A stretch of 17,259 bases of DNA, from the NCBI GenBank assembly GCA_001275005.1, contig JWZX01000168.1:1-17259 (forward strand), written 5' to 3'. Below the pieces are notes generated by a model. The model searched no databases. It worked only from the letters and a program-made list of their open reading frames with translations, and was not told where the DNA came from. The translations under genes and the position numbers were made by a program. This DNA is from Chrysochromulina tobinii. Taxonomy: Eukaryota; Haptophyta; Prymnesiales; Chrysochromulinaceae. Positions 7,163 to 15,214 of this stretch are shown one piece after another (the stretch's first letter is position 1; every line of letters starts with the position of its first letter).

Positions 7163-8044
7163 ATGGCCGACTTTGCTGCCCTCTTCGACCGCAAGCGAAA
7201 GCTCGAGGCCGAGCCGATGCCTGCAGGAGCCAAGGCGCCGAAGCGGCAATCAACCGAGGGGCAGGCCTCGCCTGAGCCAGGAAAGAAGAAGAAGAAGAAG
7301 AAGAAGAAGAATGAGCACCAGCCAGACGCACAGCACGCAGGCCCACGGCCAAAGGTGACGGATGCATCGTCCTCGTCTGCCAAGGGCGACCGGCGCCAGC
7401 AACGCATGGCCGCACAGCTAGCCGGAGCAAGCTTTCGGTACATCAACGAGACGCTCTACACACGTCCGTCAGAAGAGGCGGTCGAACTCTTCCGTGATGA
7501 ACCACGCCTATATGAGGCGTACCATGAGGGCTTTCGGCTGCAAGCGGCGCGCTGGCCGCAGCGCCCTGTGCAGTTGATCGCCGAGTGGCTCAAGGCCACG
7601 CAGCCGCGAACGTCTGTGGTGGCTGATCTGGGGTGCGGAGATGCGGAGCTCGCGACGAGCGTGCCGCAGCGCGTGCACTCATTTGACCTTGTGGCATCCA
7701 ACGAGCGCGTGACCGCGTGCGACATCGCGCACGTGCCGCTGGGCGCGCAGACGGTCCACGTGGCCGTCTTCTGCCTCGCGCTCATGGGCTCCAACTTCGT
7801 CGACTTTTTGGGCGAGGCGCACCGGCTGCTCAAGCCGCACGGCATCCTGAAAATCGCCGAGGTCTCATCTCGCATCACCGACGCCGAGGGATGGGACCGG
7901 CTGCTGCACGCGCTCGGCTTCGACGAGGTCGCGCGGGACAGCTCCAACACGCACTTCGTGCTCTTCGACTACGTCAAGAGCGACCGGCCTTCGGCGTCGT
8001 TGCCGGCAGTGGCACTGAAGCCGTGCGTGTACAAGAAGCGCTAG
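7163..8044 (+). CDS. RRP8: Ribosomal RNA-processing protein 8 (rRNA m1A methyltransferase)
   Basis: RRP8 (nucleomethylin in animals) is a nucleolar SAM-dependent enzyme that makes N1-methyladenosine in large-subunit rRNA. The 293-residue frame is complete from ATG 7163 to TAG 8042-8044 without introns. The N-terminus is basic with nine Lys in a row (41-49), a likely nucleolar localisation signal. The catalytic half has SAM motif I VVADLGCGDA (152-161), an acidic loop D187, FCLALMGSNFVDFLGEA (203-219), and LKIAEVSSR. It ends LKPCVYKKR, very like the conserved RRP8 C-terminus. The N-terminal extension is shorter than in human. It is followed 128 bp later by a co-directional gene. Confidence 0.95.
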   Translation: MADFAALFDRKRKLEAEPMPAGAKAPKRQSTEGQASPEPGKKKKKKKKKNEHQPDAQHAGPRPKVTDASSSSAKGDRRQQRMAAQLAGASFRYINETLYTRPSEEAVELFRDEPRLYEAYHEGFRLQAARWPQRPVQLIAEWLKATQPRTSVVADLGCGDAELATSVPQRVHSFDLVASNERVTACDIAHVPLGAQTVHVAVFCLALMGSNFVDFLGEAHRLLKPHGILKIAEVSSRITDAEGWDRLLHALGFDEVARDSSNTHFVLFDYVKSDRPSASLPAVALKPCVYKKR

Positions 8045-8172
8045 AAGGGGTCTCGGGTATTAGGGCGCCGGTCAACGACTCTTTACCTAATTTGGCACGT
8101 GTGTAAAAACTCCTTCTTGACAACCTCGACTCTCGACAACACAACTCTCGAGCCTCCGCGCGGACTGGCTTG

Positions 8173-9075
8173 ATGGACGGATCCGTGCGTGCTCTCGATG
8201 AGCAGTCAGGTTCCGAGTGGCCGCATGAATTCAAGGTTTCAGCCGCGGCTATGCCTCCGCTGTTGCGAAGCGTGCTCGTCGACAACATCAAGCCAGACAC
8301 GGTGTCAGTGCAATCCTTGTTGGAGGTGCTCGGCCGTGCGTCTCCGCACCACCTGAATATGGCTTTCGAGGCCCCCGTGCTTCATGTGCCCGCGGCGCTC
8401 TCGGCTAAGGCGTGCGCGACGCTCCGTGCGGCAGTGGACTCGGAGCGAACAATCGCCCGGGATTCAGTCGATGGAGGCCCAGAGCACCAGCTCAACCTCA
8501 GCCGCGAGGCGCTTGAGCTGCTGATAGGACGAGATCAGTGCTCTCGCATTTGGCAGCTGCCCAAACGCTTTCGAATGAGCACCGCCGTCGTTCCAGTCGC
8601 GGTTCCGGCCGCTACAGACACGGGCGATGCTGCAAGCGAAGCACGGGCCGCGGAAGCTGAAGCCAAGGGCACTGCGGCCGTTGAGGCGGAGCTCGAGGCG
8701 ATTGCAGAGCTGAAGGAATGTTTTGTCCGGCGCTACTCCGCGGGGACGCGCCCCTGGATCCCATTCCATACGGACGCCTACGAGGTCACTGTGAATGTTG
8801 CGCTGGGATCGGACGACGCTTTCGGCGGCGGTGCGCTGCTCGGCGTCTACGGCGGCGAGGTTCGTGCCATCTGCAGAGAGGAGGGCGACGCGACCGTCCA
8901 CTCGTCCAAGCTGCTTCATGGCGTGACGGCGATGGCTCGAGGCGTGCGCTACTCTCTAATTGTCTTTTTCGATCGCAAGGGCCAGGCGAGCGGTCGGTGG
9001 GCGGCCAAGCGCGACGCCGCGCCGTCGCCGAACAACGGTGACAGCACGTTGCCGTCGGCGGGTTACTCACTGTAA
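8173..9075 (+). CDS. 2-oxoglutarate/Fe(II)-dependent dioxygenase, prolyl 4-hydroxylase-like
   Basis: 300 residues from ATG 8173 to TAA 9073-9075, intronless. The double-stranded beta-helix core is at the C-terminus: HTDAYEVTVNVALGSDDAF supplies the metal ligands H199 and D201, LLHGVTAMARGVRYSLIVFF supplies H249 and the 2-oxoglutarate-binding R259. FGGGALLGVYGG is the usual Gly-rich turn between them. This matches the P4H/Ofd-like 2OG-Fe(II) oxygenase superfamily (HxD...H...R). Residues 150-185 are an Ala/Glu-rich helical insert. No signal peptide or ER retention signal is visible, so an ER collagen-type role is unlikely; the substrate is unknown. It could share the RRP8 neighbourhood only by proximity. 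Confidence 0.85.
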   Translation: MDGSVRALDEQSGSEWPHEFKVSAAAMPPLLRSVLVDNIKPDTVSVQSLLEVLGRASPHHLNMAFEAPVLHVPAALSAKACATLRAAVDSERTIARDSVDGGPEHQLNLSREALELLIGRDQCSRIWQLPKRFRMSTAVVPVAVPAATDTGDAASEARAAEAEAKGTAAVEAELEAIAELKECFVRRYSAGTRPWIPFHTDAYEVTVNVALGSDDAFGGGALLGVYGGEVRAICREEGDATVHSSKLLHGVTAMARGVRYSLIVFFDRKGQASGRWAAKRDAAPSPNNGDSTLPSAGYSL

Positions 9076-9108
9076 TCATCGTGGCTGGGTGACACCAACC
9101 CATACCTG

Positions 9109-9145
9109 TAGGAAAGGAAAGAGACAGGCGTATAGGAAAGGAAAG
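9109..9145 (+). repeat. 13-bp direct repeat TAGGAAAGGAAAG
   Basis: Two exact copies at 9109-9121 and 9133-9145 (24-bp spacing) in the short spacer between convergent genes; function unknown. Confidence 0.85.
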
Positions 9146-9186
9146 TTGTCAGGACGAGTTCCGTGTATCGCGTATGACTAAGTACT

Positions 9187-10425
9187 CTACTTACAAGAAA
9201 CGCCCCAACCAAAGCTTCCTTTGGGTACCACCTTGATGTTCAGCTTCGAGCAATCCACGGGGCACGTCGACCAGTTCGTGTACAGAACATGCAACTGCTC
9301 GGCAGGGAAATAGCGCAAACCGCCAGCGCTCTCTACGCAGGCCGAAAACCAACCGTTCTTGTTGTCCAACGCCTGGTATTCTGCTAATATGCGAGAGAAC
9401 GAGGAGAAGGCCAGGCCAACAAACCACTTCGCGCGCCGGCAGATGCTGAAGTCGACCAGCGACGCGAACAAGTATGTCACGTTGATGCCGAGCTGGAATG
9501 AGACCGAGTCAAATCCGGTCTTGAACGGTGATTGCACCCATCGAACTTGCGCAGACGCGTTGTGCGCCTCGTTCGGATCTGTCGCCGCCACGTCAAGCCA
9601 GGAACTGCTGCTCAGGTACACGGTGGGCCTGCGACGATTATGTTCAAGACCTTCCGTGCCATGGACGCCGTGCTGGTGACGATGTGAGGCATTGGCGGCG
9701 AAGGAGTGAAGGCCACCGACGACGGCCTCGTGGCCGTGCAGGTCCGTCGAAAATGGGGAGTCATTTACGCTGCCACGACCTTGCGTGTCTGTAGCGATTG
9801 AGCGAGCCCACTTGAGGTATTGTACCAGCGTGGGCAGCTCAGTTTGAGGCCCAGCTGCATGCTTGATATCGGACTCGACTCGGGCGTGGACGCAACCATA
9901 GTCGGAGCCCTTGAGCTGTGCCGACGTCATCAACTGGTGCACGATCCGTTCCATTGAGTCACTTAGCTGCAGCGATTTGTACATCTGCGTGCTGATAGCT
10001 TGCCAGTGGCGCAACAGATCTCGTGTCTGAAACGGCGTTGCCAGGCTCATGCTCCCATCGTTTTGCAGAGCGTGCGCAAGCTTGTAGCGGAACATCTTCT
10101 TGTTCATCATCCAGCCCGTGATTCTGGCGCTGCCCGATGAAACGTTTCCACGGAGATGAGCACACTCACGAATGTGCACACATCTAACACCAACCTGTCG
10201 CATTCCTGCAATAAACACGCTCGAGTTGAACAGGTCTTCAAATGGAATTCTTTGCGTTGAGCCTCTTTTGTGAACCGTGGACGTGAACGCAGGCAGGCAG
10301 AGCGTGTAATTCTTCACATGCGCCTGAAGCAGATTTCCGAGGAGACCCCACATCTGATTGCCAAGCCCTGTCTCAATCTGGCCAGCACTGGCGCTGCCAG
10401 GGTTGTACAATGTGCCAACTTCCAT
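9187..10425 (-). CDS. GDP-fucose protein O-fucosyltransferase-like glycosyltransferase
   Basis: 412 residues from ATG 10425-10423 to TAG 9189-9187. The N-terminal GLGNQMWGLLGNLLQA (20-35) resembles the Gly-Asn GDP-sugar-binding loop of O-fucosyltransferases. YGCVHARVESD (176-186) fits the HxRxE-type motif. VDFSICRRAKWFVGLAFSSFSR (324-345 region) matches the C-terminal SSFS motif of the plant-type O-fucosyltransferase family. Several N-glycosylation sequons fit a Golgi/ER lumenal protein. The start has no signal anchor, and the GLGNQ motif is only 20 residues in. A splice acceptor-like CCTCCCCAG lies on the coding strand just upstream of the ATG, so an upstream exon encoding a membrane anchor may be missing. 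Fucosyltransferase family probable; acceptor unknown. Confidence 0.75.
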   Translation of the reverse strand: MEVGTLYNPGSASAGQIETGLGNQMWGLLGNLLQAHVKNYTLCLPAFTSTVHKRGSTQRIPFEDLFNSSVFIAGMRQVGVRCVHIRECAHLRGNVSSGSARITGWMMNKKMFRYKLAHALQNDGSMSLATPFQTRDLLRHWQAISTQMYKSLQLSDSMERIVHQLMTSAQLKGSDYGCVHARVESDIKHAAGPQTELPTLVQYLKWARSIATDTQGRGSVNDSPFSTDLHGHEAVVGGLHSFAANASHRHQHGVHGTEGLEHNRRRPTVYLSSSSWLDVAATDPNEAHNASAQVRWVQSPFKTGFDSVSFQLGINVTYLFASLVDFSICRRAKWFVGLAFSSFSRILAEYQALDNKNGWFSACVESAGGLRYFPAEQLHVLYTNWSTCPVDCSKLNIKVVPKGSFGWGVSCK

Positions 10426-10654
10426 GTCCCTTCCATGCGACGCGCTGGGGAGGTTGTGCGGCGTGCGAGGGCTTCGGCGTGTGGTGTGCTCTCATGCTCC
10501 CTGTGGACGCTCGGGGTGCGCGCATACAAGTCGACGTTGATGGCCCGCATAATCAGAGCGCGCGATGGACGTCTGCTGCTGATTGGCTTTCTTCGGTTTC
10601 TTCATAGCCGAAGGTTATCTTCACAAGAAAGTTTCGCGCGTCCTCAGCGAATCG
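10426..10654. promoter_or_regulatory. Shared upstream region between the O-fucosyltransferase gene (-) and EAF (+)
   Basis: 229 bp between divergent start codons. It may hold a 5' exon for the fucosyltransferase (see the CCTCCCCAG acceptor-like site on the minus strand near 10442-10450). No TATA box identified. Confidence 0.5.
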
Positions 10655-11224
10655 ATGTTGGAAGACGCGACGCTCGAGGGGCAGCTCACCGCGCGACTTA
10701 CCCCGGGCGTGAAGTATCATGTCGCGCGTGGCGACTCCTTGGTGGAATCTGGCGGGCCATCATACCACACGCTTCGCTACGCGTTCAAGCCGGACAGTGT
10801 CTCTCACGCGACGAATGGGTCCATTCACTTGGGAACGAGCGGCGCAGTCAAAATGCATGTCCAGACAGGAGGAGCACGCGCCGTGCGCTTTGAAGGCAAC
10901 GTGGAGCCTCACAAACTCACCGAGTTTGTGCTGCTGCGCGATTCGGACGGAAGCCTACGATTGGAGCGCCTCTCGCAGAATGTTAAGAACCTCAAGGTGG
11001 TGCGGGATGCTGCAAAGGCAACTGCACCCGAGCTTACACCCGAGGCTGTGGCGCAGCTCAAGGCGCGAGCGGCGCGCGGTGCACGCGTGACTCAAGCGCC
11101 ACGAGTCACGCCCGCTAAACGAGCTGCTGCGGTCGCCGTGGAAGCTGCGCCTGAGCAGTCGAGCGACGATGACAATGTCGACACAGCACAACTGTTTGGC
11201 GACGAGGACGAGGTTGTGAGCTAA
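10655..11224 (+). CDS. EAF: ELL-associated factor (EAF) family transcription elongation protein
   Basis: EAF proteins bind ELL and stimulate RNA polymerase II elongation in the nucleus. The 189-residue frame runs from ATG 10655 to TAA 11222-11224. The conserved N-terminal EAF domain is visible: PSYHTLRYAFKPDSV (35-49; the FHTIRYDFKPAS signature of animal EAFs), a middle strand ending VRFEGNVEPHK (78-87), FVLLRDSDGSLRLERLS (91-107) and a basic stretch. The C-terminus is Ala-rich and ends in an acidic Ser/Asp/Glu segment (SSDDDNVDTAQLFGDEDE), like the transactivation region of EAF. The frame extends to 10583 upstream only with a non-ATG codon, so 10655 is preferred. Shorter than animal EAF1 (~268). 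Confidence 0.82.
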   Translation: MLEDATLEGQLTARLTPGVKYHVARGDSLVESGGPSYHTLRYAFKPDSVSHATNGSIHLGTSGAVKMHVQTGGARAVRFEGNVEPHKLTEFVLLRDSDGSLRLERLSQNVKNLKVVRDAAKATAPELTPEAVAQLKARAARGARVTQAPRVTPAKRAAAVAVEAAPEQSSDDDNVDTAQLFGDEDEVVS

Positions 11225-11598
11225 CGGCTCGGGCGTGCCCGCATTCCGCAGAGGCCCGGGAACAGTGTCCACGTGTACTTACATTCTTTGCTGTGGAAAA
11301 TGAAGAAATCAGGATGTCACGCGTCGCCTGGTTCCGAAAAAGCGGGTAATCTTTTAACGACAGTAAAGCGGCGGCTGGCTCGGCTCCTCTGTGTCGCGTC
11401 GTGTGCGCCGGGCGCGCGGCGCGTAATTAGCGGCGAGCGCGCGCGCGCGCTCTGACGCACCATCGTTACACAGACGGGGCCTTGGAGGGAAGGTCCGCCC
11501 AATCCGGAAGTCCAAATCCGGACGTCAATCGTGTGTGCTAGGTATGGGTCCACGCGGTCCCCCAATGCAACCCTTTCTACAATCCTTGCATTGGCATC
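11225..11598. other. Convergent spacer between EAF and PEX11
   Basis: It holds an AT-richer part (11280-11370), an alternating GC run GAGCGCGCGCGCGCGCTC at about 11435-11452 (self-complementary), and a short direct repeat AATCCGGA(A/C)GTC near 11501 and 11515. No coding region or RNA gene recognised; probably the two 3' UTRs. Confidence 0.5.
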
Positions 11599-12573
11599 CT
11601 ATTGTCCTGAGCCGTTCGGCGTTCTCCTGTGCCACATGAGGGACACGTCGTCCCACGACGTGAGCACCCCTAAGGCCGCTGCAGTGACCTCGCCCACCTG
11701 CAAGTTCGGCACCTTGCCGATGTGCGCGGCCTGGAGCATGCAGAGTAGCTGCTTGAGGGCCTGGCGAAGGCTGGCCATGAAGACGTCGCGGTCGTCGCTG
11801 GGCATCTCGTCCGCGTCCGCGTGAGCAGCTCCGTGGGACTGCCCGTTGCCATTGCCGTTGAGTCCTGCCGCCTCTCCAACTCCAAAGCGACTGCGCACCG
11901 TCTGGGCGTGACGCAATCTGCGCGTGAGTCGCGCCGCCTCATGCGTTGCCGCCGCACGCCGCAGCTCTTTGATCGTGCGGCACGCATGCGCGACGAACAG
12001 CATTCGAAAGGAGAGCCGAGCCGTCGTGCGCGTCGAGCCGTCGAACAGACTCAACGCGATGCCGTGCTGCTGCAACCATCGGACGCGGTCGAGGCAATGA
12101 AAGCCGGCGATGGCCCACCGTGCAACGAGCCCGAACAGCTCGGGATCCTTGTGCCTCGTGAGCACTGCCACAAATGGGGTCAACTCAAGCGTGCGCGCGG
12201 CGCGCCGCGCGTTCGAGAGGTTGAGAACGATCGCGTTGAGCGTCTGCGCAAGCCGCTGCCGAGCCTCTGATGGCGGCAGAATTTTGAAGACGCTCGTGAT
12301 GAGCTGGAGCGCGTACTGGATCAGGCGTCCGACCTTGTCGCGAGCGGCGTTTGTGATGAAAAAGGTGCGCAGTGGCGCGAGGCCGTCATTTCCCACGCTC
12401 TGGAGCAGCGAGAGTGCGTTGCCCGCTTCCCATCGCAGCAACGCGCCAGGCTGCAGCAGTGGGTGCGAGTGCGGCAGCTCTATGTACGCGTTCGGATCGA
12501 TCTCGTCCGGCGTCAAGTAGTCGATCACGCCATTGAGGAGCAGGTCCGCGACCACGGCCTTGGCGTTCTCCAT
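11599..12573 (-). CDS. PEX11: Peroxisomal membrane protein PEX11 family
   Basis: PEX11 proteins remodel the peroxisomal membrane to drive elongation and division. The frame is 324 residues from ATG 12573-12571 to TAG; an upstream GTG in the same frame is not used. The family core is at about 77-170: ARDKVGRLIQYALQLITSVF (amphipathic helix region), then LSNARRAARTLE, and ELFGLVARWAIAGFHCLDRV, corresponding to the RDK...QY and R(K)xxR landmarks. A second hydrophobic segment (LRQALKQLLCMLQAAHIG and VGEVTAAALGVLTSW) near the C-terminus fits the usual second membrane segment. The first ~70 residues are an unusual extension. The 225-270 loop is basic then Asn/Gly-rich. Intronless; divergent from the next gene. 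Confidence 0.82.
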   Translation of the reverse strand: MENAKAVVADLLLNGVIDYLTPDEIDPNAYIELPHSHPLLQPGALLRWEAGNALSLLQSVGNDGLAPLRTFFITNAARDKVGRLIQYALQLITSVFKILPPSEARQRLAQTLNAIVLNLSNARRAARTLELTPFVAVLTRHKDPELFGLVARWAIAGFHCLDRVRWLQQHGIALSLFDGSTRTTARLSFRMLFVAHACRTIKELRRAAATHEAARLTRRLRHAQTVRSRFGVGEAAGLNGNGNGQSHGAAHADADEMPSDDRDVFMASLRQALKQLLCMLQAAHIGKVPNLQVGEVTAAALGVLTSWDDVSLMWHRRTPNGSGQ

Positions 12574-12717
12574 TTGCGTGCGAGACCTGTTCACACTTGA
12601 CCGGTCGGTGAGCAGATTAGGTGTTTGAGGTGGGAGGGGCGTGGGCCTCCCAGTACTCGCTCAGGGGCGGTGTGAAGAACGAGACGATCAAAGTGTTACC
12701 GGTAAGTTTTCCCGGCA
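12574..12717. promoter_or_regulatory. 144-bp shared upstream region between PEX11 (-) and the propeller protein (+)
   Basis: A very short divergent intergenic region. It includes ACCGGT palindromes (about 12600 and 12698) and GGTAAGTTTT just upstream of ATG 12718, which resembles a 5' splice donor but is probably chance because the downstream frame starts with a signal peptide. Confidence 0.5.
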
Positions 12718-14541
12718 ATGGCGATTGGTCGGGCGGCATTCGTCGCAATCGTGCTGACGGCAGCGACGCCCGCGAGCGCAAATGAAAAGGCGCTCAAGAC
12801 GCTGCACGCGACAGTCGCCGCGCAGAGCGCGCGCATCCAATCGCTCGAGGCGCAGCTGCGTACGGGCGTGTGTGCCACGCCGCCCAAGCCGAGTGGCGGC
12901 AAGCAATCCAAGGCTCCAGAGAGGTGCGTGCCGCTGGATGTCGACCCGGAGCCGGAGCTCGCGGCGTTCCGCGCTGGCGAGCGTCGGCGCGCCGCGGCAA
13001 AGAAGCAGGAGCTGCTCACCACCGTCTTCAACGTGTCTGTTGGCAAGCCACTCACCGCGCTCGCCATCTCTTCTGCGCTGGTCGACCACAAGGGCGTGCC
13101 GCGGCTCGTCGCAGTCGCGGACGCGTCGGGCGCGCTGCACCTGTACGACCGCGCGGGTGAACTCGCCGCATCGGTGCCCGCGACGGGCGAGACCTCGGCC
13201 GCCATCATCTCGTCGATCATCTTCGGGACGAAGGACGACCCGTTCGTTGCGACCGGTTCGGTCGGCGGCGAGGTGGCGCTGTACAACCTATCGCTGCCGC
13301 GGCTGCGCTCAAGCCCGACGTCAGCCTCGGGCGACCCGCTGCCGCCGCCACCCCCCACCACGCTCACGCTCGCGATGCGCGCGCCTCCGGTGCTCGACGA
13401 GCGCGGCGCCCCGGTCCCGGTGCTCACGCTGACCTCATACCTGCGCTCGAGGCGCACGCTGCTCGCGGTGGGAGACGGCTCGGGCGCGCTGCGGCTGCTG
13501 CACCGCAACGGCACACAGCGCGCGTCCGTACCCGTCGGCGGCGCCGTGCGCGTCGTCGAGCGCAGTAAGGACTCGGTGCACTTTGCCGTGGCGGCCGATG
13601 GGGTGGCAGGGATCCAGCTGCTCGATCTGTCCAAGTCCATGCCGGTACCTCTCGTGTGCGCTCTGTGGGGCACGACGGACGAGGGCGCGGAGGTGCGCGC
13701 GTCCGAGGGCGCGGAGGTCGTCTCGCTCGCGTGGGACGTGCAGCTGCCGCAGTTGCTCTACGCGGGCACGGCAAGCGGCGAGATGCTCGTGTTCAATACA
13801 AAGTCGCGCTCTCGACAGCCAAACAAATACGGCAACGGAACCGAGGTGATGACCGTGTGCAAGCTGGTGACGGTGCTGGGTGGGCACGCCCCCGCGCCCG
13901 TGCGGCTCGCACCCCTCAAAGGGTTCCTCTTCTCGGCCGCCGACGAGCTCCTCGTCATCCACAATGTCTCCGGCCTCTACAAGCGACGCCTTGACGAGCC
14001 CACCGTCTTCTTCGGCCGATCGCTCCCACCGGTACCGGTAGCCGTCAGCGGCGGCGCGGCGGTCAGCGGCGGCGCAACGGTCGGCGGCGGCGCGGCGGGC
14101 GCGCCGCTTCTCGCTGCGGACGAGAGCCACGTCGCCGTGGGCGCGGGCGCCGCGGGCGAGCTGCAACTGCTCTTCTCGAAGCTCGCGTACAAGGAGGAGC
14201 GACCGGAGTCTCCAGCAGACGCATTCGGCTTCGGCGGCTTCGGCGAGGGCGGCAGTGGCAACAGCGGCCATTCGTCGCTGCTGCGCAACCCGATGGTCCT
14301 CGGCGTGATCATGATGCTCGTGTTCTGGCAGAGCTCCAAGTTCTATAACAAGGAGAAGGGGGGAGGACCCCCCGGTGCCGGCCTCCCTCCTGACCTCATG
14401 CGTGAGCTCGAGTCGATGAGGATGAGCGGCGGCTTCGGCAACGAGTTTGCCGACTTTGGCGGCGGCGGGAGCGGCGGCGGCGGCAGCGGCAGAGCTGTGC
14501 GCGAGAGCAGCAGCCGCATCGAGGAGATTGGCGGCAGGTAG
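12718..14541 (+). CDS. Secretory-pathway type I membrane protein with beta-propeller-like lumenal domain
   Basis: 607 residues, intronless, ATG 12718 to TAG. It begins with a signal peptide (hydrophobic AAFVAIVLTAATPASA, cleavage near residue 21), then a short coiled-coil-like segment (residues 25-45). About 95-420 contains repeated WD40/PQQ-like blade phrases (AVADASGALHLYDRAGELAA, VGDGSGALRLLHRNG, LLYAGTASGEMLVFNTKSR). A Gly/Ala/Val repeat (VSGGAAVSGGATVGGG) follows at about 441-455. One transmembrane helix lies at ~525-541 (MVLGVIMMLVFWQSSKFY), then a cytoplasmic tail with GGGGSGGGGSG. The layout recalls eukaryotic FG-GAP/WD membrane proteins of the ER-Golgi, but I cannot name the family. 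Role unknown; perhaps a cargo or quality-control factor (inference). Confidence 0.8.
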   Translation: MAIGRAAFVAIVLTAATPASANEKALKTLHATVAAQSARIQSLEAQLRTGVCATPPKPSGGKQSKAPERCVPLDVDPEPELAAFRAGERRRAAAKKQELLTTVFNVSVGKPLTALAISSALVDHKGVPRLVAVADASGALHLYDRAGELAASVPATGETSAAIISSIIFGTKDDPFVATGSVGGEVALYNLSLPRLRSSPTSASGDPLPPPPPTTLTLAMRAPPVLDERGAPVPVLTLTSYLRSRRTLLAVGDGSGALRLLHRNGTQRASVPVGGAVRVVERSKDSVHFAVAADGVAGIQLLDLSKSMPVPLVCALWGTTDEGAEVRASEGAEVVSLAWDVQLPQLLYAGTASGEMLVFNTKSRSRQPNKYGNGTEVMTVCKLVTVLGGHAPAPVRLAPLKGFLFSAADELLVIHNVSGLYKRRLDEPTVFFGRSLPPVPVAVSGGAAVSGGATVGGGAAGAPLLAADESHVAVGAGAAGELQLLFSKLAYKEERPESPADAFGFGGFGEGGSGNSGHSSLLRNPMVLGVIMMLVFWQSSKFYNKEKGGGPPGAGLPPDLMRELESMRMSGGFGNEFADFGGGGSGGGGSGRAVRESSSRIEEIGGR

Positions 14542-14744
14542 GCGGCAGTGCCAGCCGTTGGCGCCGCTCCGCGGGCGGCGCTGCTGCGGAGCTGCTACAG
14601 TACGGTAGGGAGGACACTGCAGAGAGAGAAGAGATGACGAGCGAAGACCGGGAGCGCACTCAAGCCACTTGAGAGTTGAGTCGCAACGAGCGAAGCTGTT
14701 GGCAAGAGAGAGAGCGCTGCGCATTTCGCATGTGTTCCCATGGC

Positions 14745-14760
14745 CATGCCACGTGGCATG
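14745..14760. promoter_or_regulatory. 16-bp perfect palindrome with G-box core
   Basis: CATGCCACGTGGCATG reads the same on both strands and has CACGTG at its centre, the binding core of bZIP/bHLH factors. Neither flanking gene starts nearby, so a regulatory role is speculative. Confidence 0.5.
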
Positions 14761-14892
14761 TATTCCCATGGCCATGCGCCAAAGGGCATACAACGAAGTA
14801 GGACCATACACGCATACAGCTGGACCCCGGCGGCGGCGGCAGGTCAACATGGTACGTCGTATAGCGAGGCCGGAGGTGCGGACTGCGGTGCA

Positions 14893-14914
14893 CGCGGTCT
14901 CGAGAGAGACCGCG
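14893..14914. other. Hairpin: 9-bp stem CGCGGTCTC / GAGACCGCG, 4-nt loop
   Basis: A perfect inverted repeat with loop GAGA, a GNRA-type tetraloop if transcribed on the plus strand. It is 352 bp after the propeller gene stop; it could be a 3' UTR structure. Confidence 0.7.
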
Positions 14915-15214
14915 CGCGGTTTGCCCGCCGGCACTGTTGCAGCACTTTACGAGTTATTTTCGAAGTTATTTACGAGTTCGCGTGCTGACGGCTGCGCGGC
15001 CGGGGGCGGTCGACCCTCACCCTGAACCCATAGGTATTAAACTTTTACACTCAACACAGTGAAGGCTCTGAACACTGAAGCCGATCGCGCGCGACGAACT
15101 ACCCACAGCCAGCAAATTTTTCGTCGAGTACAGGACCCTCACGGTGAGACGTCGTGGAACAGCTCTCGTCGGTCGCTGCTCCTGCCGCCCACGCGCCACG
15201 TCCGAGGTCCGTTC

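Larger units (their letters stand above)
14542..15214. other. Convergent spacer with palindromes and a hairpin; no convincing gene
   Basis: No coding region I can support. The stretch holds a direct repeat TTCCCATGGCCATGC (14735 and 14763 areas), a G-box palindrome, a 9-bp-stem hairpin and an AT-rich piece (CGAGTTATTTTCGAAGTTATTTACGAG, about 14949-14975). It must contain the 3' UTRs of the two flanking genes. Confidence 0.5.

Noticed and set aside
12700-12717. 5' splice donor GGTAAGT implying an upstream exon of the propeller gene
   Set aside because: ATG 12718 immediately starts a clear signal peptide, so no upstream exon is needed.
12696-13673. Minus-strand frame (~325 codons) rich in Ser/Thr/Ala
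   Set aside because: Antisense shadow of the propeller protein N-terminal half; no recognisable features.
13435-14934. Long minus-strand open frame (~499 codons) opposite the propeller gene
   Set aside because: It is a GC-rich shadow: composition is Arg/Ala/His-rich with no domains, while the plus strand has a signal peptide, repeated blades and a transmembrane helix.
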